Shown piece after piece: positions 47,221 through 59,253 of a stretch of 64,000 nt of DNA. The position numbers were made by a program, and so were the translations under genes. The notes below the pieces were generated by a model. That model had not been told where the DNA came from. It did no database searches and saw only the letters and a program-made list of their open reading frames with translations. Position 1 is the first letter of the stretch. Every line of letters begins with the position of its first letter. This stretch comes from Agriotes lineatus (taxonomy: Eukaryota; Arthropoda; Insecta; Coleoptera; Elateridae), in the NCBI GenBank assembly GCA_940337035.1, contig CALNHX010007744.1, positions 1 through 64,000 of the forward strand. Direction: 5' to 3'.

Positions 47221-47520
47221 CGGGCTCCATAGCTCAGTGGTAAGCATTCTACCTACTGATCCAAAGCTTGAGAGTTCGATCCCCGATCCCGGTGAGGTTT
47301 TTAAAAATAAAAAATGCGGATGAAAACCTCTACAGAATGCCATCATTCGGAAGCGATATTAAGGTTGCAACTCCTTAGTCTCGGCAAAATTCTAAGTAGG
47401 ACTAAGGTACCTGGTACTCTGCATGCCTAGACCTTGTCCACGGGGTTGGCAAAAAGGGCCTATGAAGGCCTACTTGATAGACATGAGTCTCCCCACAAAT
47501 ACTAGTACTACTGCTACTAC
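47221..47520 (+). mobile_element. tRNA-derived SINE, family S2, copy 1
   Basis: The head has an RNA polymerase III A box TAGCTCAGTGG (47230-47240) and a B box GAGTTCGATCC (47272-47282), spaced as in a tRNA, followed by an unrelated body and a (TAC)n-like tail near 47500-47520. The direct repeat TACTGTATATGTCG occurs just before it and again just before copy 2, so it may be the insertion duplication or part of the SINE. Confidence 0.75.
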
Positions 47521-47534
47521 TACTGTATATGTCG

Positions 47535-47690
47535 TCGGACTCAATAGCTCAGTGGTTAATCATTCTGACTACTGATCTAAGGGTCGAGAGTTCAATCCCT
47601 GATCCCGGTGAGCTTTAAAAAAATTTAAAAATGCAGACGAAAGCCTCTACAGAATTCCATCATTCGGAAGTGATGTCGCTTCGCTCGAAT
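47535..47690 (+). mobile_element. tRNA-derived SINE, family S2, copy 2 (partial)
   Basis: A box TAGCTCAGTGG at 47545-47555 and B box GAGTTCAATCC at 47588-47598. The body matches copy 1 through GCCTCTACAGAAT and CCATCATTCGGAAG before diverging. It lies head-to-tail with copy 1. Confidence 0.72.
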
Positions 47691-47940
47691 TTTAACATGA
47701 TCGACCTCGATTTTTAAACCCTCTGTAAAACACTAGTTGCGTTAATAGCTATATTATTGCGCTTGTAGCCCTAAACTTTCTTATTTGACTTGGTTTGTGC
47801 TACTAATAAAAATACCTAACACTTCTGATCTCTGTTTATTTAACCAATTTTTCAGATAACCAAGATGCTTATGGAATAAGTGCACAAGTAATGTGTGTTG
47901 CCTACCTGGTTGTTACATGATACTTTAATCACCTTGTATA

Positions 47941-48811
47941 CAGGGTGTTAATTAAGTACGTAGACAAACTTTAAGGGGTGATTCCTTGATCAATTCTAAG
48001 ATAAAAAGTTCCTACAAACATGGGACCTAAACGGCTTCGTTTTCGAGATACAGGGTGTTGAAGTTTAAACAAAACAGTTTTTTTCAAAAATTTGGAAAAC
48101 GGATAGAGGTATTCTAATGAAACTTGGTGTAGGTTAGTATTTCAGAAAGTGGCATTGTTCAGTCAAAATAAATTTAATTTATTTCCACCAGTGGCGTGCA
48201 TCGGGGCGATCTCAGTTACATTATTTTAGAAAAGTCTGATACGCCACTGTTTTGTAGAAAAAAGTTTTGTAGCTATTGTAAGATTGTGTTTTATTAAATA
48301 ACATTTTTTAAAAGCTTCCTTAAACTGTATTTTGAAAACGAAGCCGTTTAGGTCCCATTAACGTCCAATGTACGAAATTGCTGTTACAGATTTTTCCATT
48401 TTTCTCGCAAAATGTTTATTCTATCAAAAAAATAAAAGATACATCTTTTGTATAGTTTCAATGGATAAAGCTAAAAAACTTGTCGTATTGACTAAAAAAC
48501 AGTGGCGTACCAGATTTTTTTGAAATAAGGTAGCTGCGGTGGCCCCGATGCACGCCACTGGTGGAAATAAATTACATTTATTTTGACCAAACAATGCCAC
48601 TTTATGAAATACTAATATACACCAAGTTTCATTACAATACCTCTAAGCGTTTTCCAGATTTTTGAAAAAAAAGTAATTTTTGTTTAAATTTCAACACCCT
48701 GTATCTTGAAAAGGAAGCCGTTTAGACCCCATGTTTGTATGAACTTTTTATCTTAGAATTGATCAAGGAATCGCCTCTTAAAGTTTGTCTACGTACTTAA
48801 TTAACACCCTG
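47941..48811. mobile_element. 871-bp foldback MITE with TA target duplication
   Basis: It begins CAGGGTGTTAATTAAGTACG and ends with the reverse complement. Arms of about 310 bp pair across a loop of about 240 bp; within the arms a second CAGGGTGTTGAA occurs about 110 bp in. TA flanks both ends (47939-47940 and 48812-48813), as for Tc1/mariner-mobilised elements. No coding sequence. Confidence 0.85.
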
Positions 48812-48813
48812 TA

Positions 48814-49460
48814 TGTCGATAATAGCAACTTTGAAGTTAATAATTTTGCAAATGACACCACTTCAAAACTCGCGAAAGTGAGGTCCTGACTAGGTCGAAC
48901 AATTACATTCTCTTCATTAATTTTGTTAATAGCATTGTAGATTACTCAAGCACACCTTTCATATTTATATGTATGCCCCTAATAAGCGTTGAATAGTACA
49001 CATTGTACAATTAAAAAAATTATATTATTTCAATCAGGACCGCGGTGGTGTATTAACCATGCTTGCCGCCAGAAGCCCCTTAAAATTTGGCCCTATGTTT
49101 TAATTACTGTTAGAAAAATGCAGAAACCATTTACTTAAACTTTATTGTTAAAATCATAATATCCACAATTTATCAAAGATCACTTTCATCGATACTCATT
49201 ATTGCTAACGCATTTAGTTTTGTGTTGGATAAAGTGGGAATCACTATTTTATGACAAAGGTAAAACTATTTTTTGTCGATCATTTTGGCGCCCCCTGAAA
49301 TTTTGCTCCGGGCTTCCCAGGTTTCTACGATAATGTGCCACAGTAGGACCCCGTTATCTAACCACCTACCCCCACCGCACTGCAGGATCTTGCTGGTCTA
49401 TAGTTACGCAACTAATTTAAACTACACTTTCATATAGTATAAATATAAATTAAGTAATTA
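48814..49460. other. Stretch with no recognised gene
   Basis: No coding sequence or terminal repeats identified. Confidence 0.45.
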
Positions 49461-50240
49461 GTCCAGTCAAATGGAGCTCAAAAAGGGCGAATAGGGGAAA
49501 GTTTTGGTGAAGTTTCGATATTTGGTTTCTATATGTTTTTTGGGTCGCTGTACACTAATATCAGGTTTTCCAACATTTCATTTATGAATATTCATTTCAT
49601 AGACTATTTTTGATTTACGAAAAATGAATATTTTTCGAGTTATTTTGAAATAAACTGGAATAATTTCCTTTTTTTGCTTTTAACACCTAACTTTTCGGCG
49701 CTGTCGCGGCTGAACGATTGATTGGAGAAAAAACCTCCAGTACATAAAATGTAGGAAATGTTATCCTCTTTCATTTCATATTGATTCAGCATTTACGACA
49801 TTGGATAGTTTTCGAGTAATTTTATAAAAACTAATAAATCGGTTTTTACACCGTTTTTGCTTAAAAAACGTGTTTCCGGTCAAAATTTTTATTGGAAAAA
49901 TATGATATTCGTGTACAGCGACCCAAAAAACATATAGGAACCAAATATCAAAATCCACCAAAACTTTCCCCTTTTTTCTACCATTTGACTGGACTATAAC
50001 TTCGCGGCGCTCTTCATTTCATATAGGTTCAAAATGTACAAAAAATGGATAGCTTTCCGGTAATTTTAGAAAAACTAAAAAAATCGGTATTTTACACCGT
50101 TCTTTATTAAAAAAACGTGTTTACGGTCAAAATGTTTGTTGGAAAACCTGATATTCGGGTAGAGCGACCCAAAAAACATATAGGAACCAATTATCAAAAC
50201 TCCACCAAAACTTTCCTCTATTTTCTACCATTTGACTGGA
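49461..50240. repeat. Foldback repeat with GTCCAGTCAAATGG ends and a doubled right arm
   Basis: The left end GTCCAGTCAAATGG (49461) faces its reverse complement at 49981-49994 and again, as CCATTTGACTGGA, at 50227-50240. Inner arm sequence such as GCGACCCAAAAAACATATAG occurs in both right-hand copies and inverted at the left. The second right arm looks like a partial tandem copy. TTA flanks both outer ends. Confidence 0.75.
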
Positions 50241-50392
50241 TTAATGACGATTCTTTATTTCTGTAGCTTGAAATCCTTCCATATAGGCAACCCAAGCTAC
50301 TCCTAAACCTTGTGTAAATGGATTGATTAACTTATGCTCTTTGCTTGTACCAAAGAGTACGCTGTCAACTTGCCCCGTTTCCGTGAGAAATA
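50241..50392 (-). other. Possible terminal coding exon, gene unknown
   Basis: On the minus strand a TTATTGCAG acceptor is followed by an open frame of about 50 codons ending at TAA (50243-50241): it includes TETGQVDSVLFGTSKEHKLI and TQGLGVAWVAYMEGF. The composition is protein-like and the splice site is good, but no upstream exon was found and I do not recognise the protein. The stop codon lies exactly at the edge of the neighbouring foldback repeat. Confidence 0.3.
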
Positions 50393-50409
50393 CTGCAATA
50401 ATTAAAGGG

Positions 50410-53400
50410 GAATATAATAGCACTTTGAAAAAACGCTCCTAACTTTGAATTAACAAACTATAAAATGGCAAATTCACATTTTAGATAAGGTACCTACATT
50501 CAAACCTTAACCTTTCCACTATAAAACGGTAGGTTTGCACTTTATTTAAAGGTATGTATATTTAAATATTAACATAACGTATTTATTTATATATTTTTAT
50601 TTACCATAACTATTATGTTAGAAAAGTATATTATTATGGGTTATAAATAAAATTTTAACTTTAAAATAGACCAAAATAGCTTTGAAATTAAATAATAAAA
50701 TATAAAAATTTTTCATTTATCGAAAAAAATGCACGAAAAATAATTATTGAATTATTAGAGACTTTTTGGCAATAGCAGGCCACCCCTTCTTCTTCTTTAG
50801 CTCAAGAGGTACACTTTTCGCTTCCATGAGCACTTCTGCTTGTCCCAAAATGACTAACATACCTAAGGAATGTGTGCATACGTACTGTTAAAAAAATTTG
50901 CGCAAGTGCACCGGGACTCATATTTTACATGTGTAATGCATATTTGCAACTACGGGTGGAGTCAAAATGCAACGTCAAATAGAGGACGCGCTGATGGAAA
51001 TTTAGTATTTGCCAGCTGTTTGCACCTAATCTATGTGAATGAAAATGAATAGGTGATTGATGAAATGTAACTTTCTTTAGACGTTATAGGTAAAGCGTAT
51101 TTAATATTTTCAAAATCTCATTTATATACAAGGTGTTTCAAAAACATTATGCCAAACAGAATAAGGTTATAGAGCCGTTAAAACACAACAGAATGCATAG
51201 AAACCCATATATAAATTTTAAAAATATTTCTTGTAAACGTTTTCTTGTACTTATTGTGTATTAGTTAATTTCATGTTACTGTTATCGACTGTAATAAATA
51301 TTTACAAAATATTCCATTAATTATAGAGGGTGTTCATGAGCAATGGCACAAGCAGGAACTGTAGATTCTTAAGATCAAAATATAAAAATTAAGCCAACTA
51401 CGTTTTAGTAAAATGTCGCTAGCTATGAAATACATGGGGATAAAGTTAACATCAAGTTTAGTATTCTCTATAATAAAAGGAAAACGATTAGAGGTTTACT
51501 TTCAAAATTGATAAAAATTAGTTTTTGTGGACGTAGAATAACTAGACATCTGTTAGTGATCTTTAGATTGCCCATAAAGGGTACTATATATGACGCAACA
51601 AACATGAAACAGTCAGCTGGAAGTATTTGTTCTGTAACTATATAGACCTTCCTGATGTAAAAAATAATGCATAGCCATTATTTCTAAATAAAAGAACAGC
51701 CGACCACTTTTGAGAAATCCGCAGATTAAGTTTTCAATTCGAGGACTTGATGATTGTGATTTATTTACAAACTAATTTTGCAAACCATGCTTTACATGCA
51801 ACAGATATGTAAATAATAAACTTGTGACAAAACTGCTTTGATGAAAGTAAGCTAGTTAATGCATTCTTCTTATTTTCCTTGAAGTTCAAATAGAGTGGTA
51901 TTACGGTGTCGTATTAAAAACTTCATATGCAGATTTATCAAAAAATATTGACGACTTTTATCAAATATACCGTTTTATTTATAAATAATGACTGTGTAAT
52001 ATGGTCCTACCAAAATGACCCTGAAGTTACTGGAAAAAAGTTTGGGCTAATATTGGTGTCTGTTGCGTCATATATTGTACTGACACCCCACCCCTTGAAT
52101 ATAAATAAATAAAATGTGTAGGGAAAATCAAAACAAATTAAATAGTTTAGATAAGAATTCATATGTTGTATCTCAGGGCTTATTAAAATGATGCTTTGTA
52201 ATAATTATTAGTAAAATAAATGGTTTATTGCCTTTCTTATTTTATTTATTGGCAACTTATTTAAATAAATGTTCCGCTTGCAGGGTTAGGTTGTAACACC
52301 CAGTATAAATGTTACTGTTGAGTATAAATTTTACACAAGTATGGCAAATACCCGACTTTTCTGCATCTGACAGTTTAACCTCCAAATTGACTGCAAAAAC
52401 AAAGATGGCTTGAACGCACAAAATTAGAGTAATGTGAACGCAAACTGCCAACAAGCAATAAATTCGCCTCAGGTAAATATTTAGCAATGCAGTTATTAAT
52501 GACGTAGTATGGCTAACCTGTTTTGTTTTCTTTTCTGGCGTCAGAAGGCACGCGGACTCTCAATTGCTTCTGATGCTGGTCGGCTTCCTTTTCGATTTCC
52601 AAGGGGCACTACCTCTATTACATTTATCTGGAAGATTCCGGCGGCTGGAACCTCGTTTTGGACTTCATACGATGTCTGCTCTACGTTCTGCGCAATTCTG
52701 GAAACCCATCGAACTTCCATGGCTGGTCAAATCTACCTGGAATTATAGGCTTGATATCCTGAATACGTTTTTGATGGACGCCACGCGATTATTCAATCTG
52801 AAAAACTCCCGGCTTCTGCTTTCTGGATGGGGGCCCCAATGAAAGATTAATCTGCACGATGCACATAAATTTCAGCTGGCCGATGCCTTAAAACTGGTTG
52901 AAAACAACCCCCGAAGTTGAATTCAAGTGCACGAACTTTTCAAGTCACTTCTCTCTTCACTGCGACTTTATAACTCGATGAATATTTGTATAAAGGAACT
53001 TTGCGCACTGGAGAACAATAAAAACTACTACTTGGCACAAAATAATAATTTTTATTAATCAAAATTTAAGAAGTTTTGCGAACCACTCTTTACAACAGCT
53101 TTTTCGTGGCTTCCCTAATAAAACAATAACAAAGAAACATCTCGTATCCTAGCAACAATTGTTTTGGAGTAAGTTTTATACAATGTTTTCCTTAGAAATT
53201 ACATTGTTTTTACATAAATGTCAAAGGTAGCACTTTGTAACATCGCTTCTCTGCTTTTATCACATAAGTTTTAATAGCACTGGTTTCACGAGTTTTAATT
53301 AGCTCTGCACTATTGTTTATCCTCCATCGTAGGCAGTCTTAACAATCAATACTCTTTTTAATTCTATGCTTTTTTACACTACTTCTTACCTTTCAGCTGC

Positions 53401-54895
53401 GCTGCCGATTGTTGGCCTCATAAATTAACTACTATCGCTGCATGTAACTTTCATAACGCTACAAACATCTTTGTATCTTATCAAATTCACAATTCTTGTC
53501 TTGACTTTACAATGTCAAATCTGTGAGTCCACCTAAATTAAGTGTATCTCCCATAACGAGCACAATTAGTGAACAATAAGTTGAACGTAACCCTTTCGAT
53601 ACTGTCTTATCGAATGCCAACCTCTGTCAATCAAATTACAGTTACTGCTAACTTTATCTTGTGTATTTATTAATGTATAACAATGACTTTATGTTGCAAT
53701 AACCAAAATACCAATTCTGGGCCTGTTTGAATTTTTCTTTCATTTTCGTGTGTTAGTTATGCAACCAGGATTGTGGTAGGCACTGTACCATTACAATATA
53801 GGATGTTTAAAAAACATGGTTCCAAACCTAAGGAGGTTATATGTGTAGGACGTCGACACATAAAATCAATGTATCAACGCGTATCAAAACATGTCCGAAA
53901 ATGTGCCGTTATGGCCCAAGAGCGCTTTTGAGTGGTAGATTTGATATTGGCGGATCTTTTAATTTCCAAATCCTGCAAGAAAAAAATTAATAAAAATAAA
54001 AATAGTTTATGGCCTAAATGTTGGTTGCACACGGTGTTGAAAAAAAATGGTTAAATATTTTAAGAGGTGACCCTCTGTCGAAAATGACGGGGGGTTTTGT
54101 ATATCAACTTTTCCTTTAGGTCCACCCGTAGTTGCGAGTATGCATTACATATGTGAAAAACGCCACCGGGACATCATTCAACATTTTCAGTAAAGCAAGT
54201 TGTTTTTATAACTTTCTGAGCTTTAAGAAAACTATCGAAACATTCCCTGTATCATTCAAGGGCTGCATGTTTCAAAGTGCAATCTATCGTTTGTTTGTGC
54301 AACCCTTTTTAGGAGCGTGCTAAAATCACCAAAATTGGCTATCGTTTTTTGTTTTCGAGTTATAAACAAATTTTTTGAGTTTTCGTTTTGTGGGTGGGGT
54401 GACTCGCTTATTTATAAAAATTGAGAGAGGGGTAACTTGTATTTTTTATATAACTCATAGTTAGCTGTGGCATCACACAACTCACAATTACAAAAGAGTC
54501 CATATTCGTGGTATATGGACTAACTCAATGGAGTTATTCCAAGTAGTAGTAAATAAAGATTGATAAGGATTAATGGCGATAAAGATATGGCACAAAAAAA
54601 AGAATATAAAAATATTAACTGATTATAATTTTCTACTATTCACATAATAGAACAAAGGCTCTCTTGAGGGGCGAGGTTAACGGTTAGATTTTTCTTCGAA
54701 CTTACCTTACAGGATAAGATGAAGTAGCTATATGCAAAAGATAGATAACCAATGCTAGTACTTAAAAAGAAGTTTTGGTATAGGTCTTTCAGATATGTAT
54801 CTTGCTCTTGATCTTGACTATCAAAACTAAAACAATGAGTGCGTTCTTCGTGGTCTTAGTAATCTTAGTTATAGATTAGATTGCAGAACATACAG
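50410..54895. other. Long stretch without a recognised gene
   Basis: Sequences resembling single ends of Tc1-type repeats occur at 51123 (AAGGTGTTTCAAAAACATTA), 51326 (GAGGGTGTTCATGAGCAATG) and 53799 (AGGATGTTTAAAAAACATGG), without clear partners. The segment at 50938-50960 recurs inverted at 54118-54140 (ACTACGGGTGGA). A GC-richer part at 52500-52860 has open frames on the plus strand but no recognised product; it could be part of a retroelement. Confidence 0.35.
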
Positions 54896-54901
54896 AACCA
54901 T

Positions 54902-55265
54902 ATACACAGTGGGCCAAAAAAAGCGGTACATATTTTAAAGCCATTATAATCATTAATATTTTCAAATAACTATTGTATCATCGAAAAGCTGAATGTTTAT
55001 ATCGGGTGTTCATAAGCAGTCGTCAGCCCAGTTGCCTTAAAAAACAAAATGTTATATCTTTGATTAATTCGTGCAACACAATGAAACGTCATTGAGTACT
55101 GTCATAGCGCATTTTTTCTCAATTTTAATAGACATACGTTTCTGAAGTCAAAACCTACTGGGATGACGACTGTTTATGAACACCCGTTAGATGGAAGTGA
55201 AGCACTTTTACTACAAAGTGACAATGCTAATTCATAGTTGTGCGTGGTTAAACAAAGTTATACAA
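54902..55265 (+). repeat. Repeat family R2, copy 1, interrupted by a MITE
   Basis: It starts TACACAGTGGGCCAAAAAAA and continues after the MITE with AGATGGAAGTGAAGCACTTT. The uninterrupted copy at 63371-63538 has the same order: CACAGTGGGCC, GGAAAAGCTCAATCTTTATA, GATGGAAATGATGCACTTT. Confidence 0.75.
55002..55187. mobile_element. 186-bp MITE inserted at TA
   Basis: The ends CGGGTGTTCATAAGCAGTCG and the inverse (one mismatch in 23) enclose 186 bp. TA flanks it (55000-55001 and 55188-55189). The related repeat at 63.4 kb shows the empty site with a single TA. Confidence 0.85.
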
Positions 55266-55947
55266 AAAATTCTATTAAAAATTGATCTTGAACGGCTCCT
55301 GGGGGTTGGGGGGGGGGGGGGGTTAGTTTCCGATGGTACTAGCAGATGACGTCACTACTTGATCACATATGATTGGTAGCAGAGCTAGTAACTGGCTCTG
55401 ATTGGTAGAATTTTGTGCTGCCATCTGATAGTGAAGCTTAGAAATACCACCCCGAGTTACTGTTCCAGGCACCCTAGACAGGTTTCAACATTTGGAATGA
55501 GTGTCTCTACTTGTTTGATGTATGTACGCTGGTATTGCATTCTGTTGCTGCTGTTTTCTTTTAAACAGCGCTTATGAAAACGTGTTAAACTTAACTAAAG
55601 GAACACAAATAATAGTATGGATCTACCCTACTTTTGTAGTCCATAGATATATAGGTACTGTTATATACAATAAAAGTTTCAAGTTTCTCCCCTGCCCTGT
55701 AACAACAACCAAGAACCGTGGAACCCAATTTTGAATTTGTCTCAGTCTCAAAGGTTTAATCTAGATGGTGTTTTACTTCTAAAATTAAAGCCAGACCAAA
55801 ACTAGCTTTATTGAGAACTAGCGTACCTCCAAATACGAAACATACTACATAGCATATATCATTCTACATTTACCCTTTATTTAAAAAATTACGTTTTTAT
55901 GATCTTACACTATTGCTTCGTATAATTTTATTGTTACTCTAAAGCAG
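55266..55947. other. Stretch with no recognised gene
   Basis: A G homopolymer block lies near 55303-55322. The part next to 55948 is probably the 3' untranslated region of paralogue 3. An open frame at 55522-55734 is unrecognised. Confidence 0.4.
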
Positions 55948-56587
55948 TTATCGAAAGCAGAAATCACGAACAGTCGACCAACCAGCACATAGAACATATG
56001 CTGCGATGCAGTAGTTGTACAGTTCCTCAGGTGGAATGTGAAACTGGTCCAATTCATGTCTTTTCGAACCGTAATGAGCTGCCACAAAGATTAATCCAGC
56101 AAGGGCAGAGTAGTAGTCTTCATATGCAAGCGCTGCTCCAATAAGGGACACCGAATTGACACCGGTTGTCACTTCCACAGTCTCTTCCGACACTTGGCCC
56201 TGACCATACTTCATGGCAGTCATACCAAGACCTACGAGAATGGAGACACCTGCAAATAGTGCTCGGGTAATGTTGTTCCTGTAAAGCACTTCCGACAAAA
56301 GACAGGGCAAACTGAGGACTGGGATTAGAAACTGGAAGATTTCGTGGTACTCCTTCACGTTGCCGATGCTTTCAGAAGCTGAAACAGGAAATGTTACTTT
56401 GGCTACTATAACTATCGTATGGAAAAATACAATTTTTCAATATTCCAAGAATGGCGTAGATTGCAGTGATGAGAAAGGTTCCGAACAAGAACGATATTGT
56501 TGAGGAGTTTTTGGCGCATTCTAGGACGCCATATAAAGATGCGAGGAGTATGACTGCGTACGATAGAATTTCGGATATATGAGACAT
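55948..56587 (-). CDS. Multipass membrane protein, paralogue 3 (two exons)
   Basis: Exon 1 is 56587-56431 (MSHISEILSYAVILLASLYG...AILGILKN) and exon 2 is 56378-55948, joined across a 52-nt intron (56430-56379; GTATTT...TTTCAG) in phase 1, giving 195 residues. It is clearly the closest relative of paralogue 2: SLPCLLSEVLY, EETVEVTTGV, SLIGAALAYEDYYSALAGL, HYGSKRHELDQ and PPEELYNYC all align without gaps. Both are on the same strand about 11 kb apart. Hydropathy suggests six or so membrane spans. The start was chosen by alignment. The reading frame is intact, so it is likely functional. The family is not recognised and the role is unknown. Confidence 0.8.
56379..56430 (-). other. Intron of membrane protein paralogue 3
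   Basis: 52 nt, GTATTT donor and TTTCAG acceptor, phase 1; positionally equivalent to the 469-nt intron of paralogue 1. Confidence 0.7.
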
Positions 56588-56869
56588 TTTTATGATTAAA
56601 ATAATGACAATGTAAAATTTTGAAAGTGACATGTGATGACACAATGAAATAAAAGGTAAATGAAAGGCAACGAGCTGATATGTGTATTTCGGCAACCTTT
56701 AATGACGTTTTAGTACGTTTACATTTCTCTAATTCAAAATGACAATCTCCAACAAAATCAATTATACCTCGACTGCTGAAAAATGTAGTTCCACTTAAAC
56801 TACCCTATGACCCTCGGTAGCCCATTAAGGGCTCCCCAGGTGAGCTAGATTAGTCCCTACCAAGATAAG

Positions 56870-57620
56870 TTGTTATTCTTACACCTGGTCTTCGGTCATT
56901 CTCACTTCTTCCTTAAGTTCGTTCCATCTTTTCTTACCTGGTGTTAAACTTCTCCAATTTTTGACTCTCCATTTTTTCTACATTGTTTACCCACCGTGAC
57001 CATGGTCTACCCGTAGGTTTTCCCCTCAAAACTTCTTGTATAAACAATTTTACTACCCCCTCATTTGTCCATTCTATCTAAATGCCCTAAACCACACTAC
57101 TCTCCGAGTATTACTTTTTGAACATATCAGCAGCAATTTGACTTATTCTGCTGCTTTATTGTTTTTGAGGTTGGATATTGGACATTTACTTCCCAGTACT
57201 CTGTTCTGCTAGCTCTGGTGTTTTTCTACTGTACTTCTCCGTCTGAATTTAACAACCTTTCAAAATATTCTTTCAATTTGTCAACATTGTTTCTTCTTTC
57301 TTTTTTATCTCTACAGAATTTTGCCCGTGGTCCGAGTTTTTTTAGTACTCTCACTGCTCTGTAGAATTTTTAAACTTTTTTACTCGCGCTATGTCTTATA
57401 TTGCTATTAACACTTGTTCGTACCCATGCTGTTCCGCGCATAGCTTTTTTATCTTTGTTCGTTTCCCATTGTTATTGCTATTAATATACTTCTCATTTCT
57501 TTCCATTCCTTTTCCACTGTTGTTTGCTCTTATTCACTATTTTTTATTTTATCCGAGGTAGCTTCTCTGTATCTTACTGTAGTCTCCTCATCTTGTTTTA
57601 AACTTTCCAAACCAAATATT
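56870..57620 (-). mobile_element. Decayed LINE (RTE-type) with its central RT deleted
   Basis: Two coding pieces in the correct order on the minus strand: near 57400-57230 RAVRVLKKLGPRAKFC and then KLKEYFERLLNSDGEVQ, the stretch before the reverse transcriptase; and near 57130-56880 IEWTNEGVVKLF, GRPWSRWVNNVEKM and WNELKEEVRM, the C-terminal end. The RT core between them is missing. Many stops. The relic lies just upstream of paralogue 3. Confidence 0.6.
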
Positions 57621-58009
57621 TAAATTTTCCTCCGCATTCTTTCTTTATTGCAATTCTTTGCCTGAATCTAACAAGCAGTTAAACTAGCCCTTAAAAATAA
57701 GAGACAGCATAAACTATGGAGGACTAGGTACTACAGGCTACTACCACAAAAACAGTGAGAGCTTGGAAAGGATACTAGAATAAGTTTAGGCGGAATAGAA
57801 TAGAAATCCCAAGTAAAGCCTTCAATGAGAACAGGGCAAATAATGTCGAAAATGGAGACACAGCATCTTATAAAAAACCCGAAGAAAACAGAAAACGGCA
57901 AATTATGGGGGAGGGGGAACAACATGAACTCCAAATTGCTCAAAAAAGAATGAGAAGTTCGGGGTTATTCCGTGGTCGTTGATATTAGCTTGACGTTTTG
58001 CTGATCGTG

Positions 58010-58460
58010 CTAAGAACTTCTTCAGAAATTTCCTAAAAACTGATATAATCCCATGCTTCTCGTTATATACGAGTAGCAAAAAGTAGTTCCGATTGACGAC
58101 TTATGCAAGTTTTATATGTTACTGGAACTTGTCGTTATTCTGCTTGGTTGCCCACGTGAAAATTGTTTATCTTTTGATTTATATGGCAGGGCTATCTTCG
58201 ATGTGTTGCTAAGGCGGTAACCGTCTTCTCGATTAAAGTTGTTGGGATTTTTACTAATCTCTAGGGATTCCCGAATAATACAAGGGTAGTAGTTTGTAGT
58301 GCTGGCTAGTATGTTCACGTAGTTGTAGTTTACTCTGTGGTCTCCTTGTCCTCATAGGTGTGCGGCCAAAGCTGATTTTTTCAAGCGGTGTGTGGTTCTG
58401 ATATTCAAATAGACAGCCAGGCGTAGTCCGTAAGATCTTACAACTATGGACAACGGCCAT
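58010..58460 (-). mobile_element. Penelope-like retroelement, C-terminal remnant
   Basis: On the minus strand NYYPCIIRESLEISKNPNNF followed by NREDGYRLSNT matches the region after the GIY-YIG endonuclease in Penelope-like elements, where a conserved REA/SIEI..NNFNREDG block occurs. Downstream GAAGAAGTTCTTAGCACG and AAAACGTCAAGC fit the usual 3' region of such elements. The reverse transcriptase is not present. Confidence 0.6.
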
Positions 58461-58990
58461 GAAAACCTGTATTCAACTACTAAAAGATGCTACGGGGAGG
58501 ACGTATATCAAAATATCAGGAAGCTGTGCAGTGCAGAAGAAGGGCCATCTCTTTGCATCGTTGGCGTTCTTGAAACGCTGCCGCAACAAAAAGTCAAATC
58601 TAAATTTGTGAATCGGACCGGGAGACTAGAGATACGGTACTCCATACTTATTACGAATTTCAAGAAACCTCTTCCCAGCTTTAGCATCTATTTCCACACC
58701 TCAGTAATTATGGACAAAAACCTTTGGAGCACAGTAGATCGTATCAGTTGCGCACACTCACAACACCACAAGTACGTTCTGATCAGAACTTGGATGGGAG
58801 TTCCACGGCTGTATCTCTCGGCGCCTCGTGGTACGGCTGCCACGCAAATAGTTGGTCCCGGATGTCATAATAACATCATGACAGTCGTTAGTGGGGTTGG
58901 AAGTCCCCATAAAATGTACAGTGACGCCTATAATTGGGCTAACGGCTGTTGGCTAAGTACTAAAATAAATAAAATAAAATAAAAATAAAA
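58461..58990. other. Unassigned open region
   Basis: The plus strand is open for 178 codons from 58446 to 58982, but the predicted protein matches nothing I know and overlaps the Penelope remnant on the other strand. It ends in an AAATAAAATAAAA-type simple repeat near 58960-58992. A retroelement origin is plausible but unproved. Confidence 0.3.
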
Positions 58991-59253
58991 TGTAACTAAA
59001 AAAATGATAAAGATGTTCGAAAAGCTTCAATCCGCTGTATCAGAACTGGATCAAGAAAAATGTGATATACTTTTCGAACCAACCCCTCTCTGAAGACTGT
59101 ACCTCGATTTTAGCTAAAGTATTGAATTTTGCCGCAATACAAAGTACAGTCACTATTTTGAATTCAGAATATTTTGGAAAATAATTACATATTAAATCAA
59201 AAAGATTTTGAAGATGAATAGTGATGACTACTGAACGGATGGAATGATAAAAA

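Noticed and set aside
47221..47295. Functional tRNA gene
   Set aside because: A and B boxes are present, but the acceptor stem does not pair properly, a long body follows, and a second copy sits next to it: a SINE head.
52509..52842. Two overlapping plus-strand genes at 52.5 kb
   Set aside because: Overlapping frames in a GC-richer patch without family resemblance; perhaps a retroelement piece.
58446..58982. 178-codon host gene on the plus strand
   Set aside because: No known family, overlaps a retroelement remnant on the other strand, and ends in a simple repeat; kept only as an unassigned region.
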